Counted from the first letter of the stretch, positions 19,233-28,342 are shown. The stretch: 64,000 bases of DNA from Agarivorans sp. Toyoura001 (GCF_005405585.1 NZ_BJEQ01000017.1:1-64000); one strand, 5' to 3'. The notes: a model not told the origin generated them from the sequence alone. Program-made: numbers and translations.

Positions 19233-20585
19233 TCAGAGGTCGTTACTATAGGTATCAATTCTTTTATTCCAACCATTTCTCCAACGTTCTTCATCTCTAT
19301 CTGGTGGAGAGTTTTTTATTCTTCTGTCTAATACAAACTTCGCTGATCTAGAAAAATCGAGTAATGGTTGTTCAGTATCACCTTTCATATTACTTAACAC
19401 TTGCAGAAGCCCCCAACCTTGGTTGTTATATCGTTCAGCCTCTTTAACTCCCTCACCTTTAAAGTTAACATAATCCAACAATGCATAAATACCATCAGCT
19501 GAAATCACTCCGCCTTCTAAATATGATATTTTATAGAATTGATTCTTTATATTTTCCTTTTCACTTTCGTTATCTAATGAATCAAGCATTTCAGGTAGCG
19601 CATCGGCTAACCTCTGAACCATAAATTCAACTTGATAAGGAGTGTTAGCGGCTAACAAATCTTCAAGATCTTGATACCTTGGAGATTTTTCTTTTTTTGC
19701 TTTCAACATTTCACCCCTATCATTCCAAGGGCACCATTTTTCAGTTCTAAGCCAAACAGGCAATTCAATGTTGTTTTCTTCAAAATAGGACAATAAGCTA
19801 GGAAACGTTTCCTTGAAAGGTCCTTTTTTATCTTTGGGGTACCAAATAAAATGCCCTATGCCGACAGAGGCATGAGATTCTCCTGAATTCCAGTTGACCA
19901 AGCTATCCAGCTTCCCTCCGCCTTCATTTAACCAAACCTTTTGACCAATATAGTTTCCATCTTCTATTGATAGTTCAATCGTTTGCTTTGCTACTCGGTG
20001 TAGCTGCTTTTTCTTCAACTCATTAACTTCTTCCAACAAATCCTTGGAGCCATCGCTTTTATAGTCATTTACTGCAATCGACAAATATTTTTTTGCTGTT
20101 GGAAGGTCCCCTAGGACATAATATAAAGCTCCCAAGTTTGAATATAATCTTTTTAATAGCTGCTCATCATTGGAGCTAATATTCAAACCATACTTAAAAT
20201 TTTCTTCTGCTTCTTCGTATTCTAATTGTTTAAACTTGACCCATCCTAAAGCGTTATATACTTTGGCATCGTCAATATTTAAATCCCTACTGATTTTCTT
20301 TGCTTGATGAAGATACTCTTCAGCTCTAGATAACTCACCTTTACCAGCCAAAGTAACTCCAAGGTTATAGTAGGCTTTATAATAGCTTGGATTATCTGCG
20401 ATTAAATTCAAATAAATAGCGCTTGCCTCTTCAAAATCCCCTTCGTTATAAAAATAAGAAGCTCGGGACAGTTCTTCCTTTGAACCTTCATTAATCAAAG
20501 CATCTCCACCTTTAATTGACGAAAATACAGGGATGGAAAAGACTAGAGAAAAATAAACTATGTAATTACAAAAGCGAAAATTCAT
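19233..20585 (-). CDS. Exported TPR protein with lysozyme-like C-terminal half
   Basis: A 450-residue protein without a recognised name. A signal peptide covers about residues 1-22. TPR-type helices follow around 'ASYFYNEGDFEEASAIYLNL' (42-61), 'AYYNLGVTLAGKGELSRAEE' (71-90), 'VYNALGWVKFKQLEYEEAEE' (109-128) and 149-166. The second half begins 'GQKVWLNEGGGKLDSLVNW' with E221 and then GIGHFIWYP (242-250), and closes with 'KFVLDRRIKNSPPDRDEERW'. The E...GIGH arrangement recalls GH24-type lysozymes, so a periplasmic cell-wall role is possible but unproven. The ATG abuts the stop of the upstream membrane gene. Base composition is AT-richer than neighbours. Confidence 0.75.
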   Translation of the reverse strand: MNFRFCNYIVYFSLVFSIPVFSSIKGGDALINEGSKEELSRASYFYNEGDFEEASAIYLNLIADNPSYYKAYYNLGVTLAGKGELSRAEEYLHQAKKISRDLNIDDAKVYNALGWVKFKQLEYEEAEENFKYGLNISSNDEQLLKRLYSNLGALYYVLGDLPTAKKYLSIAVNDYKSDGSKDLLEEVNELKKKQLHRVAKQTIELSIEDGNYIGQKVWLNEGGGKLDSLVNWNSGESHASVGIGHFIWYPKDKKGPFKETFPSLLSYFEENNIELPVWLRTEKWCPWNDRGEMLKAKKEKSPRYQDLEDLLAANTPYQVEFMVQRLADALPEMLDSLDNESEKENIKNQFYKISYLEGGVISADGIYALLDYVNFKGEGVKEAERYNNQGWGLLQVLSNMKGDTEQPLLDFSRSAKFVLDRRIKNSPPDRDEERWRNGWNKRIDTYSNDL

Positions 20586-21104
20586 TTACAAACCCTCTAT
20601 ACCACCATCTTTATTTAGCACGCTGTTCTCATTTTTTACCAACTGGTTTGCCAACTGATCTCTTAATTGGTCAATACGATCGTGTAGAGGATAAACAAGG
20701 CATCTAATATTTGAGTTTTCCGTAACCACAACTTTTACTCCATCATGGGAATACTTTTTGTTCCCGCTAGGAGTTTTGATGTAGAAATCTCTATTTATTT
20801 TTCTAGAAGAAAATGTTCTCTCATTCCATGGTTCTATTTCTACAAGAACATTAGCTGTTGGATTTGGGACCCTAGGAACAAACATTTTGTCTCCAATTTT
20901 CACCGCACTAGAAACAATCAAAAAGATAAGTGAAAAAACCAGAAAATACTTTGCGGCTCCAATCTTGATCGGATCTGGATGCGGTTCGGAAATGGTTTTA
21001 TATATTATAAACGCCCCTAACAATGCTAAAATTGCAGACAATCCTAGAATCCCATATTCCAAGTAAGCACTAAAACTATCAACAAAATTTTCTGAACTAG
21101 CCAT
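20586..21104 (-). CDS. Two-helix membrane protein of unknown function
   Basis: An unrecognised protein of about 172 residues. Hydrophobic helices occupy roughly residues 17-37 ('GILGLSAILALLGAFIIY') and 53-68 ('YFLVFSLIFLIVSS'), with a polar C-terminal domain of about 100 residues that ends in a helical 'DRIDQLRDQLANQLVK'. The frame is open from a GTG at 21116; the ATG at 21104 is as likely and I chose it. It is directly followed by the TPR/lysozyme-like gene (stop TAA then ATG with no gap), so the pair forms a two-gene unit. Confidence 0.65.
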   Translation of the reverse strand: MASSENFVDSFSAYLEYGILGLSAILALLGAFIIYKTISEPHPDPIKIGAAKYFLVFSLIFLIVSSAVKIGDKMFVPRVPNPTANVLVEIEPWNERTFSSRKINRDFYIKTPSGNKKYSHDGVKVVVTENSNIRCLVYPLHDRIDQLRDQLANQLVKNENSVLNKDGGIEGL

Positions 21105-21116
21105 CACAAACACCAC

Positions 21117-21508
21117 TAGATATATATTTAAAGTATATCGGTACTATTTTCTGATTAGTTACTTTGACAGGCTTTTAAGATCTCAGCTTTAAACGTGGGT
21201 TTATAAGCTAGAGTCAACAGGCAGCACATTACCAACACAAAGTATTTTTTTGAGCGTTGTTATTATAGTCACACCTTTCAAGTTGAGCCAATTTTTCTAT
21301 TAGTTCTTATCTTCTTTCAGAGCAAGATTAGAAGTAAAAACATGATTGAATCAGTTCAATAGGGTGGATATGTGCTACCTATCTCTTGCCACCTTTTCGT
21401 GCTAGCGAAGAATGATGAAATTTCGCGCTGAAACGGGGAGCTGCTCCAGCGTATTATTGGCACTAATAACTTGTATTAATAAAGCAGTAGGTATATTGCC
21501 GAACCTTG
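21117..21508. other. Intergenic region, no gene seen
   Basis: About 390 bp between the leftward membrane gene and the 3' end of the leftward SulP gene. It must hold the promoter of the membrane/TPR pair and the end of the SulP transcript. I see no ORF with a ribosome site and no convincing terminator; a short GGAG/CTCC-containing inverted segment near 21429-21454 has no T-run. Confidence 0.5.
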
Positions 21509-23176
21509 CTACTCAACTTCAAACTCTGCGTTGATGTGTTGCACCACTGCTAGCCCTTTTTCTAAGGCTTCAGTGCGGCTATCTACGATATGATCTTCAT
21601 CTATCCAATCGCGGATTTGGATTTTCTCTAACTGGTGCATGGTTTGCTCGTTAGGGCTGTAGAGGAACACTTCACAGCCAGCATCTAAGGCATCACGCAT
21701 GGCGTTTTCCAGCGCTAGCGCAACAGTAACGTCAATCATCGGTACCGCGCTAAGATCAAGTACCATTACTTTGTACTGCTCAACCGCTGCGTGTTGTCTG
21801 GCAATGGCTTTTGATACTCCAAAAATCATTGGCCCAGAGAGGTAGAAAAACAATAGCTGACCTTTGGCTTGGTCTAACAACTGGCGTTCTGAGTCTTCAA
21901 GCGGCACACCGTCGTCGGCATCAGATATCGCTTTAACATTTTTCTCCTGAACCCGGCTCAGCTTTTCGATAGTAATTACGTTGGCGAGGAATACTCCAAT
22001 GCCCACCGCGTAGATTAAATCGACAAAAACGGTAAGAAACAGCACACCATACATGATGCAAGTAGGTACTAAAGATACTCGGTGGGCGCGTTTGATGAAG
22101 CTCCAATCGAGAATATTAAGGCCAACATACATGGCAATACCCGCGAGAACGGCTAATGGAATTGGCTGGGTAAGCGGCGCTAGCCAAAGCACTACTAACA
22201 GCAAGATAATCGCCCGCACAATGCCAGAGAGCGGAGAGCTTCCGCCCACCTGAACATTTACCACGGTTCCCATAGTCGCGCCTGCGCCAGGTAAGCCACC
22301 AAACAGGCCTGAAACCGTATTTGCAATGCCCTGCCCCATTAGCTCGCGGTTAGAGTCATGTTCTTTGCGGGTTAAGCTATCGGCAATTACTGCAGTTAGT
22401 AGGGTATCAATGCAACCTAGAGTACCCAGCACTAAAGCATCTACCAACATCTCGCTAAGAAGGCCCCACGAAAAGGTGGGCCAAATAATCGAAGGCAGAC
22501 CGCTTGGGATTTCACCAATACGACGAATGCCGTCATCACTAAATAGCAGCATTGACACCAAAGTAACCGCCACCAGCGCAACCAACTGCGGTGGGATTAT
22601 TTTTTTGTATTTGTTAGGCATGAACAAGAGTGCGCCTAAGGTCATCAGCCCTAACAGGAACTCGCCAAAGTGCATATTTCGAATTAAGTCGGGAATCGCC
22701 TGTAAGGTACCTAAGGCTCCACCAGCGGGAGTAGACTGGCCTAAAAAGGGCGCTAATTGGAGGATGACCAGAATGACCCCAACGCCAGACATAAAGCCAG
22801 AAATAACACTATAAGGCATCAAGGTAATGTATTTACCGAGCTTAAGTGCACCAAGGGCGATTTGGAATAGCCCGGCCATCATCACCACGGTAAATGCCAT
22901 GGCGGGCCCGTTTTCTGGGTGTTTGGCAATCATGGTGGTTAGTACCGCCGCCATTACTACGGTCATCGGGCCGGTTGGCTCTGAGATCAAGGTTCGCGAA
23001 CCGCCAAATAACGCGGCAAACAAGCCTACTAAAATGGCGCCCCAAAGGCCCGCTTGAGGTCCTGCTCCCGATGCGACACCAAACGCTAAAGCCATTGGTA
23101 GTGAGACGATAGCAGTGGTAACACCACCAAACAAATCGCCCTTAATGTTCATTGATTCAAACTTACCCTTAACCAA
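21509..23176 (-). CDS. SulP-family anion transporter with STAS domain
   Basis: A roughly 555-residue inner-membrane permease of the SulP (SLC26) family. The N-terminal transport core includes 'GGVTTAIVSLPMALAFGVASG' and 'SEPTGPMTVVMAAV', with multiple hydrophobic helices. A cytoplasmic STAS domain follows about residue 430 ('YKVMVLDLSAVPMIDVTVAL'). Substrate could be sulfate, bicarbonate or another anion; sequence alone does not decide. The frame opens at TTG 23206, but TTG 23176 has a perfect AAGGAG (23184-23189) seven bases upstream, so I start there; ATG 23152 is a further option. It is single-gene. Confidence 0.9.
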   Translation of the reverse strand: MVKGKFESMNIKGDLFGGVTTAIVSLPMALAFGVASGAGPQAGLWGAILVGLFAALFGGSRTLISEPTGPMTVVMAAVLTTMIAKHPENGPAMAFTVVMMAGLFQIALGALKLGKYITLMPYSVISGFMSGVGVILVILQLAPFLGQSTPAGGALGTLQAIPDLIRNMHFGEFLLGLMTLGALLFMPNKYKKIIPPQLVALVAVTLVSMLLFSDDGIRRIGEIPSGLPSIIWPTFSWGLLSEMLVDALVLGTLGCIDTLLTAVIADSLTRKEHDSNRELMGQGIANTVSGLFGGLPGAGATMGTVVNVQVGGSSPLSGIVRAIILLLVVLWLAPLTQPIPLAVLAGIAMYVGLNILDWSFIKRAHRVSLVPTCIMYGVLFLTVFVDLIYAVGIGVFLANVITIEKLSRVQEKNVKAISDADDGVPLEDSERQLLDQAKGQLLFFYLSGPMIFGVSKAIARQHAAVEQYKVMVLDLSAVPMIDVTVALALENAMRDALDAGCEVFLYSPNEQTMHQLEKIQIRDWIDEDHIVDSRTEALEKGLAVVQHINAEFEVE

Positions 23177-23206
23177 ACCGCTACTCCTTTTGCTTGGACG
23201 CCCCAA

Positions 23207-23635
23207 TTGTATTGAATTCTTTTGGAATTAAAACACTGAATATAGTGCGGTTATTAGATATTTTTAGTGAAGCCTTCACACGAAGGCTAGCCAAATACAA
23301 TTACAAGTAGCTTAGGCAGGCATTGGAATGGCTAATTTAACTGCATAATTAGGCTTAGCATACTGCTTGTTCGTCATTCATTGTTGGCTTAACTAGCCAA
23401 CAATATTGATGAAAGTATCTAAGTGATTTTGCCATTCACTTATTTTGACTTAATACTGAAAGTCGATCATTTAGTCAGTTAAAACCAACATCAATCTTGG
23501 TTAAGCCCTAGCTGGCAGAGTTATTCTTCCTTATAATAGCGCTACAAAAAGTAGGTGTTATGCACCTAGTGTTACTTTGGCTCAATGAACACATTTGCTG
23601 AGCCACCATAAATTGAAGATTAAAGAGAAACTATC
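23207..23635. other. Divergent intergenic region between SulP and yjdM
   Basis: About 430 bp with no ORF of note. It contains a seven-bp hairpin AGCCTTC/GAAGGCT (23271-23288) and a longer ten-bp inverted repeat (23380-23404), listed separately. Promoters for both flanking genes must lie here. Confidence 0.6.
23380..23404. repeat. Ten-bp perfect inverted repeat with five-base loop
   Basis: ATTGTTGGCT (23380-23389), TAACT, AGCCAACAAT (23395-23404). No T-run follows on either side, so it is not a standard terminator. It could be a dimeric regulator site or an RNA hairpin; it is 174 bp from the longest SulP frame and 231 bp from yjdM. Confidence 0.85.
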
Positions 23636-23977
23636 ATGAGCGATCTCCCTCCTTGTCCTAACTGTGAATCAGCCTATGTTTATGAAGACGGTTCACTACT
23701 TATTTGCCCAGAATGCGCTCATGAGTGGAATCCAAACGAAGTGGTTGTAGACCCAGATGCAATTGTATTAAAAGACGCGGTTGGCAACTTATTAGCTGAA
23801 GATGACAAAGTCACCTTGATTAAAGATTTGAAAGTGAAAGGGTCTTCTTTAGTGCTAAAAGTAGGCACCAAAGCAGTAATTAAACGCTTTGTTGATTCTG
23901 ACCACGACATTGACTGTAAAGTAGATGGCCACGGTCACATGATGCTTAAATCTAAGTTTGTTAGAAAACAAAGCTAA
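23636..23977 (+). CDS. yjdM: YjdM/PhnA family zinc-ribbon protein
   Basis: A 113-residue protein with N-terminal zinc ribbon '[20 protein letters not shown]' then CPECAHEW, and a C-terminal SH3-like PhnA domain ('[21 protein letters not shown]' region, '[11 protein letters not shown]'). Formerly called PhnA; the phosphonate link is historical and the role is unclear. AAAGAGAAAC precedes ATG. A terminator follows closely, so it is monocistronic. Confidence 0.93.
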   Translation: MSDLPPCPNCESAYVYEDGSLLICPECAHEWNPNEVVVDPDAIVLKDAVGNLLAEDDKVTLIKDLKVKGSSLVLKVGTKAVIKRFVDSDHDIDCKVDGHGHMMLKSKFVRKQS

Positions 23978-24004
23978 TTGAACTAAGCACTATCGCTAAA
24001 ATAG

Positions 24005-24028
24005 AAACCTGCACCAGCAGGTTTTTTT
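24005..24028 (+). terminator. Terminator after yjdM
   Basis: AACCTGC (24006-24012), ACCA, then GCAGGTT (24017-24023) followed by seven or more T. Confidence 0.88.
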
Positions 24029-24081
24029 ACCCCTTTTAACCATACAACTAGCCACATAACCTTAAGGAACGCCCAATAGCG

Positions 24082-24702
24082 ATGCATAAAGTACTGTGTT
24101 TTGGTGACTCTAATACTTGGGGTTACTCTCCTACTACTGGACAACGTATGCCTGCCGACTCTCGTTGGCCACGGGTGATGGCGAGTTTGCTCGGAGAGGC
24201 TTACCAAATCATTGAAGCCGGACAACCAGGCAGAACCACCTACCCCAATTCACCAGACTTTGGTTTAAGCAGCGGTATAGAAGCACTATTGCAAGACACC
24301 GGTAAACACCAGCCAGACTGCTTGGTATTAATGCTAGGCACCAATGATTTATACCCGGCTTTTCACTTATCTACCGAGCAAATAAGTGACAACCTTGAGC
24401 GAATGGTTGTTGAGCTAGACCAACATTGTGTTAATCAGAGAATGTTAAGCCCAAAAACATTGTTACTTGCTCCACCAGCAATAGACGAAACGGGCCGCTT
24501 TGGTCAGCATTTTGCTGGCGCTAAAGATAAATCGACACAACTTGCTGAACATTACCAAACGATTGCTCACTCACTGGGTTGTGGGTACCTAGACGTAAGC
24601 CAGATAATCACCGGTAAATTGCTTGATGGTGTTCATATGAACAGCGTCCAGCACCAAGCCCTAGGCGAAGCGCTGGCGAATACATTTATCGAGTTACCTT
24701 AA
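24082..24702 (+). CDS. SGNH/GDSL-family hydrolase
   Basis: A 206-residue esterase-like hydrolase. Block I is 'VLCFGDSNTWGYSP' (catalytic Ser in GDSN), block III 'LMLGTNDLYPAF' (GTND), and block V 'LLDGVHMN' (Asp and His). It resembles small arylesterase/acyltransferase members of the SGNH group. No signal peptide is present, so it is cytoplasmic. AAGGAACG precedes ATG. Natural substrate is unknown. Confidence 0.88.
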   Translation: MHKVLCFGDSNTWGYSPTTGQRMPADSRWPRVMASLLGEAYQIIEAGQPGRTTYPNSPDFGLSSGIEALLQDTGKHQPDCLVLMLGTNDLYPAFHLSTEQISDNLERMVVELDQHCVNQRMLSPKTLLLAPPAIDETGRFGQHFAGAKDKSTQLAEHYQTIAHSLGCGYLDVSQIITGKLLDGVHMNSVQHQALGEALANTFIELP

Positions 24703-24842
24703 GATATATACAGCGCACAACTGCTGATGACCACAGTGTTTCGAGATACACTCATTAACACGCTGTTTGAGCCTAGATAAGTAGCGTGAAAAGAATTCTT
24801 GATACGCTCTTAGTTTTTACCTCTCACCGTTCAGGATACATT

Positions 24843-25388
24843 ATGTTGTTTGTATGCTCCGATATTCATGGCGATTTTAACGCTTTGCAACACACCCTCG
24901 CCGCTTTTAAGCGTAGCGGTGCCTCGCACTTTATTTGCTTAGGTGATGTGCTTAATCATGGGCCGCGTAACCCAGTACCTAAGCACTACGCACCTTTAAA
25001 AGTGGCTGAAGCGCTAAATACGATAGCCGAACGAATTATTGCCGTAAGGGGAAATTGCGACAGCGAGGTTGACCAAGCCTTATGTAAGTTTCCAATAATG
25101 GCAGAATACAATCAGTTGCTGCTCGATTCGCGGAAAGTATTCTTATGTCACGGCCATACTTTTGGGCCAAGTCATCTTCCGCCATTGGCTGCAGGTGACA
25201 TATTGGTGAGCGGCCATAGCCACATTCCTAAGGCAAATTTAGAAGGCCAGCATTATCTGCTTAACCCCGGCTCAGTGGCTATTCCTCGCCAAGATTGGCC
25301 TGCCAGCTATGCGTTGATTACCGAACAGCAACTACAAGTACTTAAATTAGGCGATCACTCCCCGTTAGTGAGCTGCAGCTTAGAATAA
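24843..25388 (+). CDS. yfcE: YfcE-type metallophosphodiesterase
   Basis: A 181-residue calcineurin-like phosphoesterase. The dimetal motifs are all present: 'CSDIHGDFNAL', 'CLGDVLNHGPRN', 'VRGNCDSEVDQ', 'LCHGHTFGP' and 'SGHSHIPK'. Length matches E. coli YfcE (about 184). The frame is open from 24786, but ATG 24843 has AGGATA upstream and begins exactly at the conserved N-terminus. The cellular substrate of YfcE enzymes is not established. Confidence 0.93.
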   Translation: MLFVCSDIHGDFNALQHTLAAFKRSGASHFICLGDVLNHGPRNPVPKHYAPLKVAEALNTIAERIIAVRGNCDSEVDQALCKFPIMAEYNQLLLDSRKVFLCHGHTFGPSHLPPLAAGDILVSGHSHIPKANLEGQHYLLNPGSVAIPRQDWPASYALITEQQLQVLKLGDHSPLVSCSLE

Positions 25389-25648
25389 CCATGACTTAGC
25401 CAGTGTTGTGTTCTGCCCTCTCCATTGTTTACTCGTAACGACGCTGTGTATTTTCGGATTTGTAATTCACCCGAGTTTATTTTGCTAAGTTTACGATAAT
25501 GGTAATTGGGGGGCGATGATTATCTATCGCTAGCGTCTGTTTCTCGTTGTTAAAGGTTTAACGAGTAAAGCATGCTAAACTCGCGCATCTTTTGCTGTAG
25601 CCATGCGTTCTGGTTTACAGCTTATCTCTACAGTATTTGGATTAAGTC

Positions 25649-25990
25649 ATGTCAGATAAGTTCTTTTTTAAAGGTCGCCAAGACGCCCGCCAAAGCCACA
25701 TAAAATATGGTTACGAGACCAAAGCCCGACCAATAGCTGGCAGCAAGAAACACCCATTAACCTTAGTGGTTACCAGTGAAGCACGTAAGCACGAAGTCGC
25801 ACTATTGGTCGCAGACGCTGAACTATTTGCCAACATTACTGTTGATACTAACGAAGGAGCTGAAGAGTCGATTGCTGAGCTAAACGCAATCATGAGCAAA
25901 ACAGCCCCCGTAACCATTGAAAAAGTGCCTGCGCGTAACGAACCTTGCCCCTGTGGCAGCACCAAAAAATACAAAAAGTGTTGTGGATAG
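25649..25990 (+). CDS. SEC-C motif protein, PBPRA1643 family
   Basis: A 113-residue protein ending in a canonical SEC-C zinc motif, '[17 protein letters not shown]' (CxCx8CC). The N-terminal part '[17 protein letters not shown]' identifies the SWIM/SEC-C PBPRA1643-type family of marine gammaproteobacteria. SEC-C motifs bind zinc and often protein or nucleic-acid partners; the role of this family is unknown. The ATG at 25649 follows a weak ribosome site. Confidence 0.88.
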   Translation: MSDKFFFKGRQDARQSHIKYGYETKARPIAGSKKHPLTLVVTSEARKHEVALLVADAELFANITVDTNEGAEESIAELNAIMSKTAPVTIEKVPARNEPCPCGSTKKYKKCCG

Positions 25991-26015
25991 CTACAGCTTA
26001 TAAACGTGGATACTT

Positions 26016-26043
26016 CGGTGCTGAGCTCAAGCTCATAGCACCG
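26016..26043. repeat. Strong hairpin downstream of the SEC-C gene
   Basis: CGGTGCT (26016-26022) pairs with AGCACCG (26037-26043); inside it GAGC pairs with GCTC around TCAA, with a two-base bulge. It lies 26 bp after the SEC-C stop. There is no T-run, so termination would be weak, but it probably protects or ends the transcript. Confidence 0.75.
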
Positions 26044-26664
26044 TGTTCACCAAGCTCTGCCACTCATGTCACGAACATTACCCCACTAAACACCTGACGC
26101 ACTCATTAAACTCCCGATTTATAAACCATTCTTTGGCTGTATTTTCTACTTGCACACCACTGTGTCTCAGCGAACGCTTTAGCCTAAACACCAACAAAAG
26201 TCATACAATTAATGTATTACTTACACCCATAAAGCCAGATTAAAAGGTCAAGCTCGCCCCCGACACGTCGAAAAGATGGCGCTGCAATAGTCACCCTTTA
26301 TTAACGGTTTAGCTTAGTTAGATGCTTAATTAAAACTTTTGTTAAAAACTAAAAGTCGCATTTAGATAGAGAAATTGACTCGCGCTTAAAGCCTGTTGAT
26401 TAATCCTAGTGCTCCATAGGTTCTTTCTGCTGAACTTCCTACTCCATCAATTACCTTTATTAGCTATGCGCCATGACACGTCTTAAGCAGCCACGCCTTA
26501 AAGTGTGAAATACAGCAAGGATTAAAAATGAAATAGTAAAAATCAGCCTGGTAATGTTAATAATTGCCAACACCGTCAATAAAAATAATACAATAATATA
26601 TTAACTTCCTACCTGTTCACGAAAACTCCGCCTAAGAGTTACATTTAACTAACAGGGAACTATC
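26044..26664. other. Upstream region of the PL7 alginate lyase, no gene
   Basis: About 620 bp, increasingly AT-rich toward the lyase. A 66-codon frame starting at 26043 has no ribosome site and an unconvincing product. The decamer TAAAGTGTGA occurs at 26499-26508, about 160 bp before the lyase start; it recurs upstream of the two other polysaccharide enzymes in this window. Confidence 0.55.
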
Positions 26665-27705
26665 ATGAAAAAAATTTACATCGCTGGTGCTATTGCCGCC
26701 TTATTTGCAGGTACCGCCAGCGCAGCAGTTGCGCCTACAGACTATCAATTAGAATTGATGTCTAAATTGGATGCCTCTAAAGCACCCGCGCAAAACTTTG
26801 AAATGAGAAAGTGGAAAATTAACCTACCTTACCCAGACACGAAGCCTGAGCGTGAAGGTAAAACCATGGAAGTGTATGCAGCTCAATTAGCTGATGCGGA
26901 AAACCCGTTTTCACATCCGGAATGGTTCTATACCAATGCCGACACTGGCGCAATGGTATTTAAAGTGCCTAACGAGGCAGTCACCACCCCAAATAGTAAA
27001 AATGCGCGTAGCGAATTACGGGCTATGTTAAATGTTAACCTACCTACCGGTTACAAAGACCCAAGCACCAACTTTGTAGTAGCCGCTCATGATAATGCTG
27101 CTGCATATGGTTCTATTGGTGGGCGCATGAGCGCAGCCTTAAGCGTTGACCATGTAAGTTTAAGTGGTAATGACGCCAAAATGGGTGCTCACTCGGTGGT
27201 AATTGGTCAAATTCATGGCTCCAAAAACGAGCCTTTGAAAATATTCTTCCGCAAAATGCCAAATCACGAACATGGCTCGTTATTTTGGAACTATGAAATT
27301 AACCCGAAAGATAAAAAAGACCGTTTCGATATCCCTCACAACGTCTTCGGCCAATACAATTTAACCAAAGCTGATAAAGACCCCGTTGGCGGCATTAAGC
27401 TAGGTGAATTGTTTGCGTACAATGTCGACATAGTAGATAACATAATGAACCTTAGTTTCACCAAAAACCCTGGTGAGCTCAATGAGCAAGTAGTCACGTA
27501 CAAAGTTAACCTTGCACAGCCAAATTCGGCCTCAGAACTTGATACTAGCTACGCACAAGATTGGATGTACTTTAAAGCGGGTGCTTACAACCAATGTAAC
27601 GTTAAACCTAAAACCAATACTTGGAGCTCGGGCTGCAGTAACAATGGCTTAGATGCGGGTGATTACACACAAGTCAGCTTCTACAAACTTAACCTTATTC
27701 AATAG
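26665..27705 (+). CDS. Alginate lyase, polysaccharide lyase family 7
   Basis: A 346-residue secreted endolyase that cleaves alginate by beta-elimination. A signal peptide covers about 1-20 (cleavage after ASA). The PL7 core motifs are RSELR (115-119), QIH (182-184) and YFKAGAYNQ (302-310), carrying the catalytic Arg, Gln/His and Tyr. QIH-type PL7 enzymes tend to accept guluronate-containing blocks. Single catalytic domain, no carbohydrate-binding module. AGGGAAC precedes ATG. A terminator follows, so it is monocistronic. Confidence 0.93.
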   Translation: MKKIYIAGAIAALFAGTASAAVAPTDYQLELMSKLDASKAPAQNFEMRKWKINLPYPDTKPEREGKTMEVYAAQLADAENPFSHPEWFYTNADTGAMVFKVPNEAVTTPNSKNARSELRAMLNVNLPTGYKDPSTNFVVAAHDNAAAYGSIGGRMSAALSVDHVSLSGNDAKMGAHSVVIGQIHGSKNEPLKIFFRKMPNHEHGSLFWNYEINPKDKKDRFDIPHNVFGQYNLTKADKDPVGGIKLGELFAYNVDIVDNIMNLSFTKNPGELNEQVVTYKVNLAQPNSASELDTSYAQDWMYFKAGAYNQCNVKPKTNTWSSGCSNNGLDAGDYTQVSFYKLNLIQ

Positions 27706-27739
27706 GGCTAAGTAACAGAATTATTCAATAGATAAACTG

Positions 27740-27776
27740 AAGCCCTTAGCATGAAAATGCCTAGGGCTTTTTTGAT
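27740..27776 (+). terminator. Terminator after the PL7 lyase
   Basis: AAGCCCT and AGGGCTT arms enclose a partly paired inner stem around a GAAA loop, then a T6 run. Confidence 0.88.
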
Positions 27777-27857
27777 CACAAGTAAAAGCTACAACGCTTA
27801 AATCCTCTTCAATAATCGAACTACAAAAAACTTAGTGCCGATGTCGCTTTAACAAAG

Positions 27858-27896
27858 TAATACTAATCGGACTCTCGCTACGCCCGATTAGTATTA
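27858..27896. repeat. Thirteen-bp inverted repeat downstream of uspA
   Basis: TAATACTAATCGG (27858-27870) and CCGATTAGTATTA (27884-27896) are exact reverse complements around a 13-base loop containing CTCTCGCTACG. It lies 11 bp beyond the uspA stop in that gene's direction. It may end the uspA transcript, or be a copy of a dispersed palindromic repeat; only one copy is in the window. Confidence 0.85.
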
Positions 27897-27907
27897 TGCT
27901 TAACAGC

Positions 27908-28342
27908 TCACTGATCGATGGGGATAACTAGCAGGTCTATCGATACGTTGTTTACCAGCTCATGATGTTTGGAGGCTAAGCGATGCCAGAACCCATTATC
28001 ATGACCACAAACGATTAAGTCTGCCCCTACCTCTGCCACTGTTTCATCTAAACTAGCACTTAAATCACCTTGCATAACAAACTGGTTCTCGATGGGATAA
28101 TTGGTATCCACCACCAAAGCGTTAAGCTTATTCGCAAACTCTTTTAGGCTAGGATGCATCGGTTCAATAGCGGCTAGATCAAGATCGATTAGCCCACTGA
28201 ATGCTGAATCGTTGGCGCTTTCATCAACAAAAATCAGTGACACTTTGGCATCGAGTAGTTTTGCTAGGAGGGTAACTTTGTCGATTATTCGTCTGCTGTT
28301 TTCAGAGAGGTCGACGGCGACTAAAATGTGACGATAGCTCAT
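27908..28342 (-). CDS. uspA: Universal stress protein UspA
   Basis: A 144-residue UspA of enteric type. It starts 'MSYRHILVAVDLSENSRRII', has 'AKVSLIFVDE' and ends 'LIVCGHDNGFWHRL' and 'SIDLLVIPIDQ'. The GHxxxFW pattern replaces the ATP-binding G-2x-G-9x-G loop of other Usp proteins, as in E. coli UspA. A dimeric cytoplasmic stress-survival factor of unknown biochemical action. GAGGAGCACGTC precedes ATG. Confidence 0.9.
   Translation of the reverse strand: MSYRHILVAVDLSENSRRIIDKVTLLAKLLDAKVSLIFVDESANDSAFSGLIDLDLAAIEPMHPSLKEFANKLNALVVDTNYPIENQFVMQGDLSASLDETVAEVGADLIVCGHDNGFWHRLASKHHELVNNVSIDLLVIPIDQ

Noticed and set aside
19233-21116. Prophage or defence island reading of the AT-rich pair
   Set aside because: No integrase, attachment repeats, nuclease, methylase or phage structural gene is present; only base composition and novelty suggest transfer.
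22326-22814. 162-codon antisense frame inside the SulP gene
   Set aside because: The opposite strand encodes a complete SulP transporter; long shadow frames of this kind are expected from its composition.
26043-26243. 66-codon frame after the SEC-C gene
   Set aside because: It starts with GTG inside a hairpin with no ribosome site, and the His/Cys-rich product looks like noise.
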